Part shown: positions 41,801 through 50,326 of the stretch, in pieces
How the letters are laid out: the number at the start of each line of letters is the position of its first letter
Numbering within the stretch: the stretch's first letter is position 1
From: DASYLJ01 sp964404165
GTDB taxonomy: Bacteria > Desulfobacterota > Binatia > DP-6
DNA length: 64,000 nucleotides
Assembly (NCBI GenBank): GCA_964404165.1
Contig: CAYOIZ010000006.1
Location: 115,666 to 179,665 of the forward strand
Direction: 5' to 3'
Translations under genes and position numbers: made by a program
The notes under the pieces: generated by a model
Databases searched by the model: none
Seen by the model: the letters and a program-made list of their open reading frames with translations, nothing else
Told to the model about the DNA's origin: nothing

Positions 41801-43807
41801 GACCCGGTCGCGGAGGTAGAGGCTCGTGCAGCCGGAGCCTGCGCTGAAGTTCGGATTGGGGAGATCGGTGGCGGCGCTGAAGAAGGTCACGTACCGACCG
41901 TCGGACGAGAGCGCGCTGCCCGACGAGTCGGCGTTCGGCCCGAGGCCGCCGGTCGTGAGGCTCACGCGCTCCGTCGTCCGCCTGCCCATCACGGGCTCGG
42001 AGGAGCGGAAGAAGACGCGGCCGTTCGACACCGCCATGCTCTGCCCGTTCACGAGCAGGTTGGCGTCGACGCCGCGCACGCGGCTCATGGCGATCTCGCC
42101 CGTGCCCAGTCGGAAGACACGCGCGATGGCGCCTGCGGCGTCGCCGTTGTCGTCTTCGTCGCACCTGTTCTCGCCCGGCTCCGATTCGAGGAAGGCGAGG
42201 ACGTCGTTCTCGATCGCGACCGCGGGGAAGCTGAATGGCGGCTGATTGATGCGCACGACGGCGCGGCCCTCCGGGGTGCCGGGAATCCCACACCCTGCCG
42301 GGGCGCCCAGATGCTGGCTGCGGCCGGTCGTGCGATCACGCAGCGTGATCACGGAGTCCGTCTCGTCGTCGTCGCCGTTGCGATCGGTGAGGTCGACCCG
42401 CTCCTCGACCGTGAAGGCGAATTGGTCGGCGGTCCCCTCCGAGAGGCTCTCGAGCGGGACCGGCGTGCGGGCTTCGAAGGCGTAGGTCACGCAGGTGTTG
42501 CCGACGCCGGCGCAGTCGATCGGCAGCGTGCACGTCTGGTGCGGCTCGAGCTGGCAGACGCCAATGCCGAGCGGAGCCCGCGGCAGGGTGAACGGGCCCC
42601 CGCCGGCCACGATCGGCCGGAAATCGTCGAAGAGCGCGCCACATCGACCGCCAGAGCACTGGCCGTCGCTCGCGCAGGACGCGCCTGGCGTACCACCACC
42701 GACGCAGGTGCTCGGACACGTCCCGCCAGCCGGGCAATCGGTGGCGAGCACGCACGCCTTTCCCGGAGCGTTCGAGCACGTGCCGGCATGGCGCGCGATG
42801 CGGAGGATCGTGTACGGCGCGTCGGCCGAGCCGAAGAGCGAGATGACGTCCGGAGCAGCGATGCTCGGATCGGCGGTCGGCTCGAAGATCGGTGGGAGCT
42901 TCGCCCCCTCCGGTGTGTACGAGGCGAGGAACACCGGATCGGGTATCGCGAATCCGATCGGCGAGCGTAGCGTCGCCCGCATCAGCCGCGGCACGGGGAT
43001 GCCCGAGTCGTTCACGAGGATACCGAGCCAATCGAACGGGACGAGCAGATTTCCGGCGGCGTCGGCCGCGATGCGGAGCCCGGTTGCGGTGGGATTGCAG
43101 GGAACCGGGCTGTCGGCGAAGCACACGCTCGAGTAGTCGTTCGGCTGCGGGAGTGCGGTGAAGTGACCGAAGGTCTCGCTCACGGTCGGCTCGCAGGTGC
43201 CGTCGGCGGCGTAGATGTCGTCGACGCACGACACCACGCCCGACGCCGTCGCGCACGACGAGGTCGCGAGTCCGCACGGAAGGGGCGTCCCCGCTGCCGT
43301 GACGGCGAGGGTGGCCGGACCCGAGAGCGTAAGGTCGTCGCCGTCCGGCGCCAGGAACGCGTCGGTGTCGGGGAAGCGGAAGGAGAGCCGCCGGGCGCCG
43401 TTGCGCTCGACGATGGCGAGGTCGTTCGGGGGCGCCTGTACGCAGGAGACGTTGCCGGCGCCGACGGTGCCCTCGCAGGCCTGTCGCAGCGCCTTGTTCG
43501 ACCCGCTCCCGCACGAGCCCGCGGTGAGGAAGACGACCCGGGCCTGACCCCCGGTCGGCGCGAAGACGATCGTGACGACGTGGTCCTTGCCGTCCGCCGT
43601 GAACCCGGGCGACGCGTCGTCGCAGCGTGTCGGGTCGACGCCCAGCTCGACGAAGTCCCCGGGCGCGGCGAAGGGGCGGTTGATCGCGCCGAGTGCACCG
43701 CGGAACGTCTTCGAGGCGCTGGGGATCAGGTTGCAGGCGGCGTTCGCCTCCCCGCCCACGAGCGATCCGACGAGCAGGCCCAAGACGAGGACCAGGACAG
43801 ACGGCAT
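38861..43807 (-). CDS. giant exported PD40-propeller protein (1648 aa)
   Basis: The signal peptide (VLVLVLGLLVGSLVGGEANA) follows a strong ribosome site (TAGGAG, 8 nt). Residues 25-400 are Cys-rich with CSGGRC and CPAGGTCPSTC style pairs. From about 600 to 1100 come PD40/TolB-type repeats: SALSSDGRYVTFFSAATDL, TMSPDGRFVAFVSDD, VSDDGRFVAFNSNC, QISADGRFVLFSSSATNL, each followed by V(Y/F)VRDR. Residues 1100-1450 hold further strands and Asp-rich NDDGDTSDD loops. The end has type-3 thrombospondin repeats (TDADGVPDHLDDCPRDADAG), a CGNGVVEGAESCDG module, and a 130-residue beta module (WQFKAKVDGLQQVQLKSLET). The likely place is the cell surface or outside it. Function unknown. Confidence 0.85.
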   Translation of the reverse strand: MPSVLVLVLGLLVGSLVGGEANAACNLIPSASKTFRGALGAINRPFAAPGDFVELGVDPTRCDDASPGFTADGKDHVVTIVFAPTGGQARVVFLTAGSCGSGSNKALRQACEGTVGAGNVSCVQAPPNDLAIVERNGARRLSFRFPDTDAFLAPDGDDLTLSGPATLAVTAAGTPLPCGLATSSCATASGVVSCVDDIYAADGTCEPTVSETFGHFTALPQPNDYSSVCFADSPVPCNPTATGLRIAADAAGNLLVPFDWLGILVNDSGIPVPRLMRATLRSPIGFAIPDPVFLASYTPEGAKLPPIFEPTADPSIAAPDVISLFGSADAPYTILRIARHAGTCSNAPGKACVLATDCPAGGTCPSTCVGGGTPGASCASDGQCSGGRCGALFDDFRPIVAGGGPFTLPRAPLGIGVCQLEPHQTCTLPIDCAGVGNTCVTYAFEARTPVPLESLSEGTADQFAFTVEERVDLTDRNGDDDETDSVITLRDRTTGRSQHLGAPAGCGIPGTPEGRAVVRINQPPFSFPAVAIENDVLAFLESEPGENRCDEDDNGDAAGAIARVFRLGTGEIAMSRVRGVDANLLVNGQSMAVSNGRVFFRSSEPVMGRRTTERVSLTTGGLGPNADSSGSALSSDGRYVTFFSAATDLPNPNFSAGSGCTSLYLRDRVAGTTEQMDPGAGGIAARCIYSGGGTTFSTMSPDGRFVAFVSDDWNLENPVFDPATSGTFAVHLRDRCVSNGVAVGGGCVVGNTLVSVAPDGAYCTLPPPPLTALGTSAAPAVSDDGRFVAFNSNCTNFAAGDTNDDDDVFVRDTCRSNGVAVPGCVATTERMSGVAGAPDVFGDVDTRSVGMSADGRYVAFASTFGFSAQQQVLVRDRLLGTIEVVSLTSQEAPHNGNFARDPQISADGRFVLFSSSATNLVPGDSNGVDDLFVRDRLLGATERVTVGTDGAQGDVFTFLGQMSRDGRYVAFQTISTTLLGPGGDTNAVNDVYVRDRLVNVTKRVSVAANGAQATVAATGFAISGDGQTVAFANADANLLAPGADTNGKRDLFVRGVDGGDPGVVDPLLFQNGRLTDDVLEVLDTGTNVLRTLCPATQAAVAAGMAAFLRPESPVGTASCPGGSLNADADVADAVVELWPGSGNAQSLGVAATAVAMSDTTIAALVSESGQANTILNGDGDRNDAVVAVHPATVAGAWTNTGQAGDLVQVCGPRAVFLTPEWQQGAGSLNPPDADTTDRVLQIWDTSVVSGNLTNTQREAQDFVCGPSLIALRTREAGQGTDLNDDGDTSDDVLQVYDTTTNTLYDTDQAVSPCRLPQCDPRIPYRVFDRSVKFLTVECDQHGGVFSGGCPTGGTDLNEDGDADDLVIQLFDVTTATTRTIGTVTGGNPLAGGDPGTVKGTAYVSSGACIETVGGRQHGVCVTDSDCPPGSTCQPVAIVPASPDTDADGVPDHLDDCPRDADAGQVDTDGDGVGDVCDAETCGNGVVEGAESCDGLVVGTCPGTCGGDCSCQCTNLVVDPKAKIDVNTKKGIGKLTAKMLIPLGPYTGDPIVVRLDDGDSAPIAARSLATLPPLGASGAQWQFKAKVDGLQQVQLKSLETKMPGMSQITVKAKRWFTAAAANDTAANTRLTITVGGVQCYTHVVTKKTD

Positions 43808-44189
43808 TTCGGAACTCCTATGGGGCCACGGCGCGCGAGGCGATGAGCGAACCCCATGCGGGAAGCTGCATAGATGGTTCGCGGGGTCGACGCTGCTGGC
43901 CATACCGCGCCTGGCGCACTCGAGTAAACCGCCACGACATCGGACCAATTTTCCGACGAAGAGAGCATCGATAGTCGACTGCGAAGGTAGACAGCTTGCC
44001 GAAGGCGGCCGCACGCGAAGCGCCACCCGTCGCGCAACGGCGTGGCGACGAACGCCGCGACGGCGGCCAGCATGGCGAGGACGACCGGCTCCACGGCGTG
44101 GACTGGCATGGCGGCACCGAGGCGCAGCAGCGCGCACCTCCGGGCTCGAAGCGCTTGCGCCACCCTCCGCGGCGAGCGTATCCCGCGAC
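43808..44189. other. divergent intergenic region
   Basis: 382 bases between the start of the giant minus-strand protein and the plus-strand HD-domain gene. The first 15 bases hold the Shine-Dalgarno of the giant gene. A locally AT-richer patch (about 43920-43985) is the best place for the promoters. A minus-strand frame here (one hydrophobic stretch, no ribosome site) was not accepted as a gene. Confidence 0.6.
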
Positions 44190-44756
44190 ATGGCCGACGA
44201 CGATGGACGCATGCATTTCCGCCGCATGGACGAGGGGACCGACGCAGACTTCACCGTGCTCGCCCGCGTGCACGAGGAGAACATCCGCAAGCTCCCAGAT
44301 CTGCTCATGGGTCTCCTGACCGACCTGAAGGGCGACCTCGCCTACCCGGTGGATCGGCTCGAGCACAGCCTGCAGGCGGCGACGCGCGCGCTACGCGACG
44401 GGCGCGACGAGGAGTACGTCGTGTGTGCGCTCCTGCACGACATCGGCGAGTCGCTCGGGCCGTTCAATCACGGCGAGGTCGTGGCAAGCGTCCTGAAGCC
44501 GTTCGTGTCCGACGCCAACCACTGGATGCTCGAGCACCACCCCGTGTTCCAGGTCTACTTCTACGGCAGCCACCTCGGCATCGACCCCAACGCCCGGGAG
44601 CAGTACCGCGGCAGCCCGCACTTCGATCGCACCGCAGACTTCTGCGCACGGTACGACGAGATCTCATTCGATCCCGCCTACCAGAGCGAGCCGATGGCGA
44701 CGTTCGAGCCGATGGTCCGCCGCGTCCTGCATCGCGACTGGACCCCGCCGAAGTAG
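44190..44756 (+). CDS. HD-domain protein, PhnZ/MIOX-like
   Basis: A 188-residue protein with an HD metal site: the first His in LEHSLQAATRAL, the HD pair in VVCALLHDIGESLGPFNHGE, then a His in HHPVFQVYFYG and the late Asp in FCARYDEISFDP. The run LEHSLQAATRA...LLHDIG and the tail FEPMVRRVL line up with PhnZ-type mixed-valent diiron oxygenases, which cleave 2-amino-1-hydroxyethylphosphonate, and with myo-inositol oxygenase. Simple HD phosphohydrolases are the alternative. No phosphonate genes are nearby. The start at MADDDGR was chosen; another in-frame Met lies seven codons on. Confidence 0.75.
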   Translation: MADDDGRMHFRRMDEGTDADFTVLARVHEENIRKLPDLLMGLLTDLKGDLAYPVDRLEHSLQAATRALRDGRDEEYVVCALLHDIGESLGPFNHGEVVASVLKPFVSDANHWMLEHHPVFQVYFYGSHLGIDPNAREQYRGSPHFDRTADFCARYDEISFDPAYQSEPMATFEPMVRRVLHRDWTPPK

Positions 44757-44851
44757 CGCGCAGGCGGCACGCACCGGGCCTCGCGCGACGCAAGTTCGCC
44801 CGCGGCGCGCAAGGGCAAGACTCGGGACTCGAAGTGCCCTAGGCAGGAATC

Positions 44852-47422
44852 ATGCGAGATCCCAGGATTGCCCGAGCCGGCCGCGCCGTACGGCCTGCCA
44901 CCGCCGGAGCGCCCAGCACGCGTTGGCGCCGACCCCAGCGTGGCATCGTCACCGTAGCGGTTGCGGTCCTGCTCGTCGCGCTGGTCGTCGCGCCCGCGAC
45001 CGCCCAGCAGATCACCGGCACGCCCGGGTCGCCCACCGCGACGGTCACCATCGACGGCAAGCAGATCCCGCCGCCACCGATGCCGTTCGGCGGGGTGATC
45101 AAGGAAAGCACTCTCGATTCGAAGCCGTATTGGCCGCCGCGCGTGGTGCCCCCGAAGGGCGCGCCCAACGTCCTGCTCATCATGACCGACGACCAGGGCT
45201 ACGGCGTGTCGGGCACGTTCGGCGGTGTCGTTCCGACACCCGCGTTGGATCGCATCGCCGCCGCGGGACTGCGCTACACGCAGTTCCACTCGACCGCGCT
45301 GTGCTCACCCACGCGGGCGGCGCTGATCACCGGCCGCAATCACCACTCGGTGGGCTCCGGCGTGATCGGCGAGCTGTCCACCGGCTACCCGGGATACGAC
45401 TCGGTCATCGGCGTCGAGAACGCCACCATCGGCACGATCCTCCGCGACAATGGGTTCACCACCTCGTGGTTCGGCAAGAACCACAACACCCCGAGCTTCC
45501 AGTACAGCGTGGCCGGGCCGTTCGACCAATGGCCGTCGGGGATGGGCTTCGACTACTTCTACGGCTTCATGGGCGGCGAGACCGACCAGTGGACGCCGTA
45601 CCTGTTCCGCGATCACACCCAGATATTCCCGTTCGTCGGCAACCCCGACTACAACCTCACCACCGACCTGGCGGACGAGGCCATCAAGCACATGCGCGAC
45701 CTGAACGCCGCCGCGCCCGACGACAAGTTCTTCGTCTACTACGTGCCGGGCGGCACCCACTCGCCGCACCAGCCGACCGCCGAGTGGATCGCGAAGTTCA
45801 AGGGCCAGTTCGACATGGGCTACGAGAAGCTGCGCGACCAGATCTTCGCGAACCAGAAGAAGCTCGGCGTGATCCCCGCCAACGCGCAGCTCACCCCGTG
45901 GCCGGCGGAGATCCCGAAATGGGACTCGCTGTCCGAGATCCAGAAGAAGCTCTACGCGCGTCAGGCGGAGGTCTTCGCCGCCTACGCCGCCTATACCGAC
46001 CACGAGATCGGGCGCGTCATCCAGGAGGTCCAGGACGAAGGCAAGCTGGACGACACGCTCATCATCTACATCTGCGGTGACAACGGGACGAGCCCGGAAG
46101 GCACGTTGTCCGGCGCGTTCAATCAGCTCACCGCATACAACGGCATCCTGCAGGCCCCCGAGGCGCTGCAGCTGTTGCACTACGAGAACTGGGGCTCGGA
46201 CAAGACCTACCCGCACATGTCGGTCGGCTGGTCGTGGGCGTTCGACACCCCCTTCAAGTGGACCAAGCAGGTCGCCTCGCACTTCGGCGGCACGCGGCAG
46301 GGCCTGGCGATCTCGTGGCCCGGCCACATCACGGACACAGGCGCCATCCGCTCGCAGTTCCACCACGTCATCGACATCGTGCCGACGATCCTGGAAGCCA
46401 CGGGTATTCAGGCGCCGGCGACCGTCGACGGCATCACGCAGCGGCCCATCGAGGGCGTGAGCATGGCCTACACGTTCGACAAGGCCAACGCCGCGGCGCC
46501 ATCGAAGCGCGACACGCAGTACTTCGAGATGGCCGCCAATCGCGCGATCTACCACGACGGCTGGATCGCGAACACGACGCCGTTCGCGCCGCCCTGGGAC
46601 CTGGCGACGGGCAAGCTGCCGGACGTGGTCAATGGCTACAAGTGGGAGCTCTACAACATCGCCGAGGACTATTCGCAGAACGTCGACCTCGCCGCGAAGA
46701 TGCCGGACAAGTTGAAGGAGATGCAGGCGCTGTTCGCGACCGAGGCGGCGAAGTACAACGTCTTCCCGCTCGACAACACGGCGTTCTCGCGTCTGCTGAC
46801 GCCCCGGCCGAGCGCCGTCGCCGGGCGAACCGACTTCACCTACACGGGGGCGAACGCCGGCATTCCCCTCGGCAACGCCCCGAGCCTGCTCGACAGGGAC
46901 TACACGATCACCGCCGAGGTGACCGTCCCCGACGGCGGCGCGGAAGGGATGATCGTGACCCTGGGCGGTCGCTTCGGCGGCTACGCCATGTTCCTGCAGA
47001 AGGGCAAGCCGGTCTTCGTCTACAACCTCCTCGACCTCGAGCGATTCCGTTGGGAGGGTGGCGTCGGCGGCGTGGTCGGCGGGGACTTCTTCGGCCGCGC
47101 GCTCTCGCCGGGCAAGCACACGCTCGTGTTCGACTTCAAGTACGACGGCCCCGGCCCCGGCAAGGGCGGCACCGGCGTGTTCTCGGTGGACGGCAAGGAG
47201 CTGGCCCGCAAGACGCTCGCGCACACGATTCCCCTGATGATGACCATCGACGAGACCTTCGACATCGGGAGCGATACCCGCACGGGTGTGGACGACAGCT
47301 ACGATCTCCCGTTCCGGTTCACCGGCACTATCGACAAGCTGACGTTCCACCTCGGTCCGTCGCAGATGGCTGCCGCGGACCAGAAGGCTGCGGCCGACGC
47401 GACGGCCAGAGCGCGCGACTAG
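44852..47422 (+). CDS. type I arylsulfatase, exported
   Basis: An 856-residue sulfatase. The N-terminus has a twin-Arg stretch (RWRRPQRG) and a hydrophobic core (VAVAVLLVALVVAPATA), so export, perhaps by Tat, is likely. Metal ligands are in LIMTDDQGYG. The modification signature is CSPTRAALITGR, where C151 would become formylglycine. FVYYVPGGTHSPH supplies the later His pair, and ICGDNGTSPEG the C-terminal Asp/Asn ligands. The last 200 residues (ADYTITAEVTVPDGGAEG-like strands) form a beta-sandwich of LamG type. Substrate is unknown; alkyl and aryl sulfates are usual. No formylglycine-generating enzyme gene is in the window. The next gene follows 2 nt later. Confidence 0.93.
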   Translation: MRDPRIARAGRAVRPATAGAPSTRWRRPQRGIVTVAVAVLLVALVVAPATAQQITGTPGSPTATVTIDGKQIPPPPMPFGGVIKESTLDSKPYWPPRVVPPKGAPNVLLIMTDDQGYGVSGTFGGVVPTPALDRIAAAGLRYTQFHSTALCSPTRAALITGRNHHSVGSGVIGELSTGYPGYDSVIGVENATIGTILRDNGFTTSWFGKNHNTPSFQYSVAGPFDQWPSGMGFDYFYGFMGGETDQWTPYLFRDHTQIFPFVGNPDYNLTTDLADEAIKHMRDLNAAAPDDKFFVYYVPGGTHSPHQPTAEWIAKFKGQFDMGYEKLRDQIFANQKKLGVIPANAQLTPWPAEIPKWDSLSEIQKKLYARQAEVFAAYAAYTDHEIGRVIQEVQDEGKLDDTLIIYICGDNGTSPEGTLSGAFNQLTAYNGILQAPEALQLLHYENWGSDKTYPHMSVGWSWAFDTPFKWTKQVASHFGGTRQGLAISWPGHITDTGAIRSQFHHVIDIVPTILEATGIQAPATVDGITQRPIEGVSMAYTFDKANAAAPSKRDTQYFEMAANRAIYHDGWIANTTPFAPPWDLATGKLPDVVNGYKWELYNIAEDYSQNVDLAAKMPDKLKEMQALFATEAAKYNVFPLDNTAFSRLLTPRPSAVAGRTDFTYTGANAGIPLGNAPSLLDRDYTITAEVTVPDGGAEGMIVTLGGRFGGYAMFLQKGKPVFVYNLLDLERFRWEGGVGGVVGGDFFGRALSPGKHTLVFDFKYDGPGPGKGGTGVFSVDGKELARKTLAHTIPLMMTIDETFDIGSDTRTGVDDSYDLPFRFTGTIDKLTFHLGPSQMAAADQKAAADATARARD

Positions 47423-47424
47423 CG

Positions 47425-47832
47425 ATGTTCGCGCGCCGGAGGCTCCTCGGCTTCGCCGCGGTCGTGGAAGCCGGCACCGGCGTGGTCCTGGTGATCGATC
47501 CCGCGACCGTCGTCGCCTTGCTGCTGGGCGCCGAGATCTCCGGCGTGGGGACGGTGCTCGGCCGATGCTTCGGCGTCGCGTTGCTCGCGCTCGGACTGGC
47601 GTGTTGGCCGACACGGGATGGCACCGGGAGCGGTCGGCCGGCCTTCGTGGGAATGCTCGCGTACAACCTGCTGATCGCGGCCTACCTCGCCTACCTCGGC
47701 GTCGTCCCTCACCTGAACGGGATACTGCTGTGGCCCGCCGTCGCGTTGCATGTCGTCGTCGCGTCGCTGCTGATCCGCACGACGCGCGACGAGCGAGCCG
47801 TGCCTGCTGCGTTCCCTGCACGCCGCTCGTGA
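47425..47832 (+). CDS. four-helix membrane protein downstream of the sulfatase
   Basis: A 135-residue integral membrane protein. Hydrophobic stretches lie at about residues 8-33 (GFAAVVEAGTGVVLVIDPAT), 45-60 (CFGVALLALGLACW), 72-92 (FVGMLAYNLLIAAYLAYLGV) and 98-115 (ILLWPAVALHVVVASLLI). The charged tail RTTRDERAVPAAFPARRS would be cytoplasmic. It starts 2 nt after the sulfatase stop, so the two are almost certainly co-translated. The family is not recognised; small proteins of this shape are annotated only as hypothetical. Confidence 0.75.
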   Translation: MFARRRLLGFAAVVEAGTGVVLVIDPATVVALLLGAEISGVGTVLGRCFGVALLALGLACWPTRDGTGSGRPAFVGMLAYNLLIAAYLAYLGVVPHLNGILLWPAVALHVVVASLLIRTTRDERAVPAAFPARRS

Positions 47833-47908
47833 GGGCCACGGCCCCGACGAACGAGAGGACCATCCCGTCGGGGCTCGAGGTTCTGGCCCGCTGATCGCCC
47901 GCGCCGAC

Positions 47909-48988
47909 TCAGCCGACGCGTTTCGTCGCGTCGGGCCGCCGGCGCACGGCCTCGGCGATCTCGCCGAGCAGGGTCGCAGTGTCGTCCCAACCGATGCAGG
48001 CATCGGTGATCGATACGCCGTAGCGCAGGGGCGCGTCGGGCTTCCAGTCCTGGCGACCTTCGACGAGATTGCTCTCCACCAGGATGCCCATGAGCGAGGG
48101 TTCCGAGGGTTCGAGCTCGCTCAGGATCTCGCGGCACACCGCCTGCTGCTTCGTCGGGTCCTTGCCGGAGTTCGCGTGCGAGCAGTCGATCATGACCGGC
48201 CGCGCGACGCCCTGCGTGCGGGCGAGGGCCGCGGCACGCTCGACGTCGGCGCGACGATGGTTGCTCGCCGCCCGCCCGCCGCGCAGGACGAGATGCCCGT
48301 CGGCGTTGCCGCGCGTGCGCACGACGCTGGTCACGCCGTCGACGTCGATGCCGACGAAGCTGTGCGGATGGCGGGCCGACTCCATCGCGTCGAGGGCGAC
48401 CTGGACGTTGCCGTCGGTCGCGTTCTTGAAGCCGACGGGCATCGAGAGGCCGCTCGCCATCTCGCGATGCGTCTGGCTCTCGGTCGTCCGCGCCCCGATC
48501 GACGCCCATGCGAGGAGGTCGGCGACGTACTGCGGCGTGATGGGGTCGAGCAGCTCGCCGCCGCAGGCGACGCCGGTGCGCCCGATGTCGAGCAGCACGC
48601 GTCGCGCCAGCTCGAGCCCCGCCGCGACGTCGCACGAATCGTCCAGATGCGGATCGTTGATGAGGCCCTTCCAGCCCACCGTCGTCCGCGGCTTCTCGAA
48701 ATACGTCCGCATGACGACCACCAGCGCGTCGCCGTGGTCGCGGGCCAGCGGCGCCAGACGCTCGGCGTACTCGACGGCAGAGCGCGGATCGTGGATCGAG
48801 CACGGTCCGACGACGACCAGCAGCCGTCGCGCATCGGCGCCGTGCAGGATGTCGCGGATCGCCTGGCGCGTGGCGGCGACCCGGACCGCCATCTCCGGGG
48901 GGAGCGGCAGGGCCTGCCGAACGGCCCGGGGCGGCACCAGGGGCACCACCGCCGTCACGTTGCGATCGTCTATGCGCTCGGATTCCAT
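47909..48988 (-). CDS. aroG: 3-deoxy-7-phosphoheptulonate (DAHP) synthase, class I
   Basis: A 359-residue type I-alpha DAHP synthase, the first enzyme of the shikimate pathway (PEP + erythrose 4-phosphate). Hallmarks: VVVGPCSIHDPRSAVEYAER, MRTYFEKPRTTVGWKGLIND with the PEP/E4P-binding KPRT, the metal ligand Cys in GPCSIHD, MSVGFKNATDGN-like text (MPVGFKNATDGN) and VMIDCSHANSGKDP with the metal His. Length matches E. coli AroG/F/H. Feedback-type residues were not checked. The start is ATG 48988; a TTG lies two codons upstream. No other aro genes are near, so it is a stand-alone copy. Confidence 0.96.
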   Translation of the reverse strand: MESERIDDRNVTAVVPLVPPRAVRQALPLPPEMAVRVAATRQAIRDILHGADARRLLVVVGPCSIHDPRSAVEYAERLAPLARDHGDALVVVMRTYFEKPRTTVGWKGLINDPHLDDSCDVAAGLELARRVLLDIGRTGVACGGELLDPITPQYVADLLAWASIGARTTESQTHREMASGLSMPVGFKNATDGNVQVALDAMESARHPHSFVGIDVDGVTSVVRTRGNADGHLVLRGGRAASNHRRADVERAAALARTQGVARPVMIDCSHANSGKDPTKQQAVCREILSELEPSEPSLMGILVESNLVEGRQDWKPDAPLRYGVSITDACIGWDDTATLLGEIAEAVRRRPDATKRVG

Positions 48989-49130
48989 CGCCAAGGCGAC
49001 TGGAGCTATCCGACGGGACGAGATCGCTCAACCCATGGCCGCCGAGCGAGTCGTTCCGACGGGTGCACGTCAGCCGCGCAGCGTCCTCCGAGCGGTGGTC
49101 TCCCGACCGGCGTCCTGCTAGCACCCGCGC

Positions 49131-50321
49131 ATGCACTCGCTCCCCGTGCACGAGCGCGACTTCTACCTGGGTGACGTCCAGCCGATCTATCGCTGGCTGC
49201 GCACGGAGGCGCCCGTGTACTGGTCGGACACAGCGGGCCTGTGGGTGCTGTCGAAGTACGCCGACATCCAGCGGGTGTCGAAGCAGCCGGAGCTCTTCTG
49301 CTCGAGCCGGGGCGTGATCGTGAACGACCCGATCCGTCTGATGGGCGGGCTGGCGACGCCGCCGTCGATCCTCCACCTGGATCCGCCGGCACACAATCGC
49401 TATCGGCGCATCGTGAGCGGCGCGTTCACGCCACGCATGATCGCGGCGCTCGACGGACGCATCCGGGAGCTGACGCACGAGACGCTCGACGCGGTCCCCA
49501 CCGGCGACGTCTTCGACTTCGTCGAGCACGTCGCCGTCCCGCTGCCGCTCCTCGTCATCGCCGAGATGCTCGGCGTGCCGACGGCCGACCGCGGCACGTT
49601 CCGGCGCTGGTCGGACGCCCTCATCGCCGACGCCGACAGCGACACGCCCGGGACGATGAGCGCCGAGGCGGGGGAGCTGTTCGCGTACTTCTACCAGATG
49701 CTCACCGCCCGCCGGGACGCGCCGCAGGCGGATCTCCTCTCGGCCCTCGCCATGGGCGTCGTCGACGGCGACCGCCTCACCGACGAGGAGATCCTGATGT
49801 TCTGTCTGACGCTGCTCGTCGCCGGCAACGAGACCACGCGCAATCTCGTGGCGGGCGGCACGCGCGCACTGATGGAGCATCCGGACCAGCTCGCGCGGCT
49901 CGCCGCAGAGCCCACCCTGATCCCCGGCGCGGTCGAGGAGATGCTGCGCTGGGTCTCCCCGGTGCGCGCCTTCGTGCGCACCGCCACCGCCGACACCGAC
50001 ATCCGCGGCGTCCCGATCCCCGCCGGCGCCACGCTCGTCCTGCTCTACGCGTCCGGCAACCGCGACGAGGAGGTGTTCGGCGAGACGGCGGGCGTGTTCG
50101 ACATCGCGCGCCCGCCGGACCCGACGCACGTGGCGTTCGGGTTCGGCGAGCACTTCTGTCTCGGCGCCAGCCTCGCGCGGCTCGAGGCGCGGGTCATGTT
50201 CGAGGGGATGTTCGCGCGCTGGTCGTCGCTGGAGCTGGCCGGGCCGGTCGAGGTGCTGGCGTCGACGGTGATGAACGGGGTGATGCGGATGCCGGTGCGC
50301 GTGCGGCGGCGCACCGGCTGA
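49131..50321 (+). CDS. cytochrome P450
   Basis: A 396-residue soluble bacterial P450. The I-helix is LLVAGNETTRNLVAGG, the K-helix ExxR is VEEMLRWVSPV, and the haem loop is VAFGFGEHFCLGASLARLEA, where the Cys is the thiolate ligand. The length and the PPAHNRYRRIVSGAFTPRM stretch match CYP families of the CYP107/CYP125-like class that hydroxylate steroids, terpenes or polyketides. No ferredoxin or reductase gene is adjacent, so electron partners are elsewhere. The gene converges with the giant ATPase regulator, with 5 nt between the stops. Confidence 0.95.
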   Translation: MHSLPVHERDFYLGDVQPIYRWLRTEAPVYWSDTAGLWVLSKYADIQRVSKQPELFCSSRGVIVNDPIRLMGGLATPPSILHLDPPAHNRYRRIVSGAFTPRMIAALDGRIRELTHETLDAVPTGDVFDFVEHVAVPLPLLVIAEMLGVPTADRGTFRRWSDALIADADSDTPGTMSAEAGELFAYFYQMLTARRDAPQADLLSALAMGVVDGDRLTDEEILMFCLTLLVAGNETTRNLVAGGTRALMEHPDQLARLAAEPTLIPGAVEEMLRWVSPVRAFVRTATADTDIRGVPIPAGATLVLLYASGNRDEEVFGETAGVFDIARPPDPTHVAFGFGEHFCLGASLARLEARVMFEGMFARWSSLELAGPVEVLASTVMNGVMRMPVRVRRRTG

Positions 50322-50326
50322 GCTCC

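Noticed and set aside
37508..42970. An 1820-codon plus-strand open frame
   Set aside because: It is antisense to the pectinacetylesterase-like and giant PD40 genes, both of which have signal peptides and recognisable repeats. Codon bias supports the minus strand.
43726..44163. Minus-strand frame with one hydrophobic stretch between the giant protein and the HD gene
   Set aside because: No ribosome site, no known domain, and it overlaps the promoter region of the giant gene.
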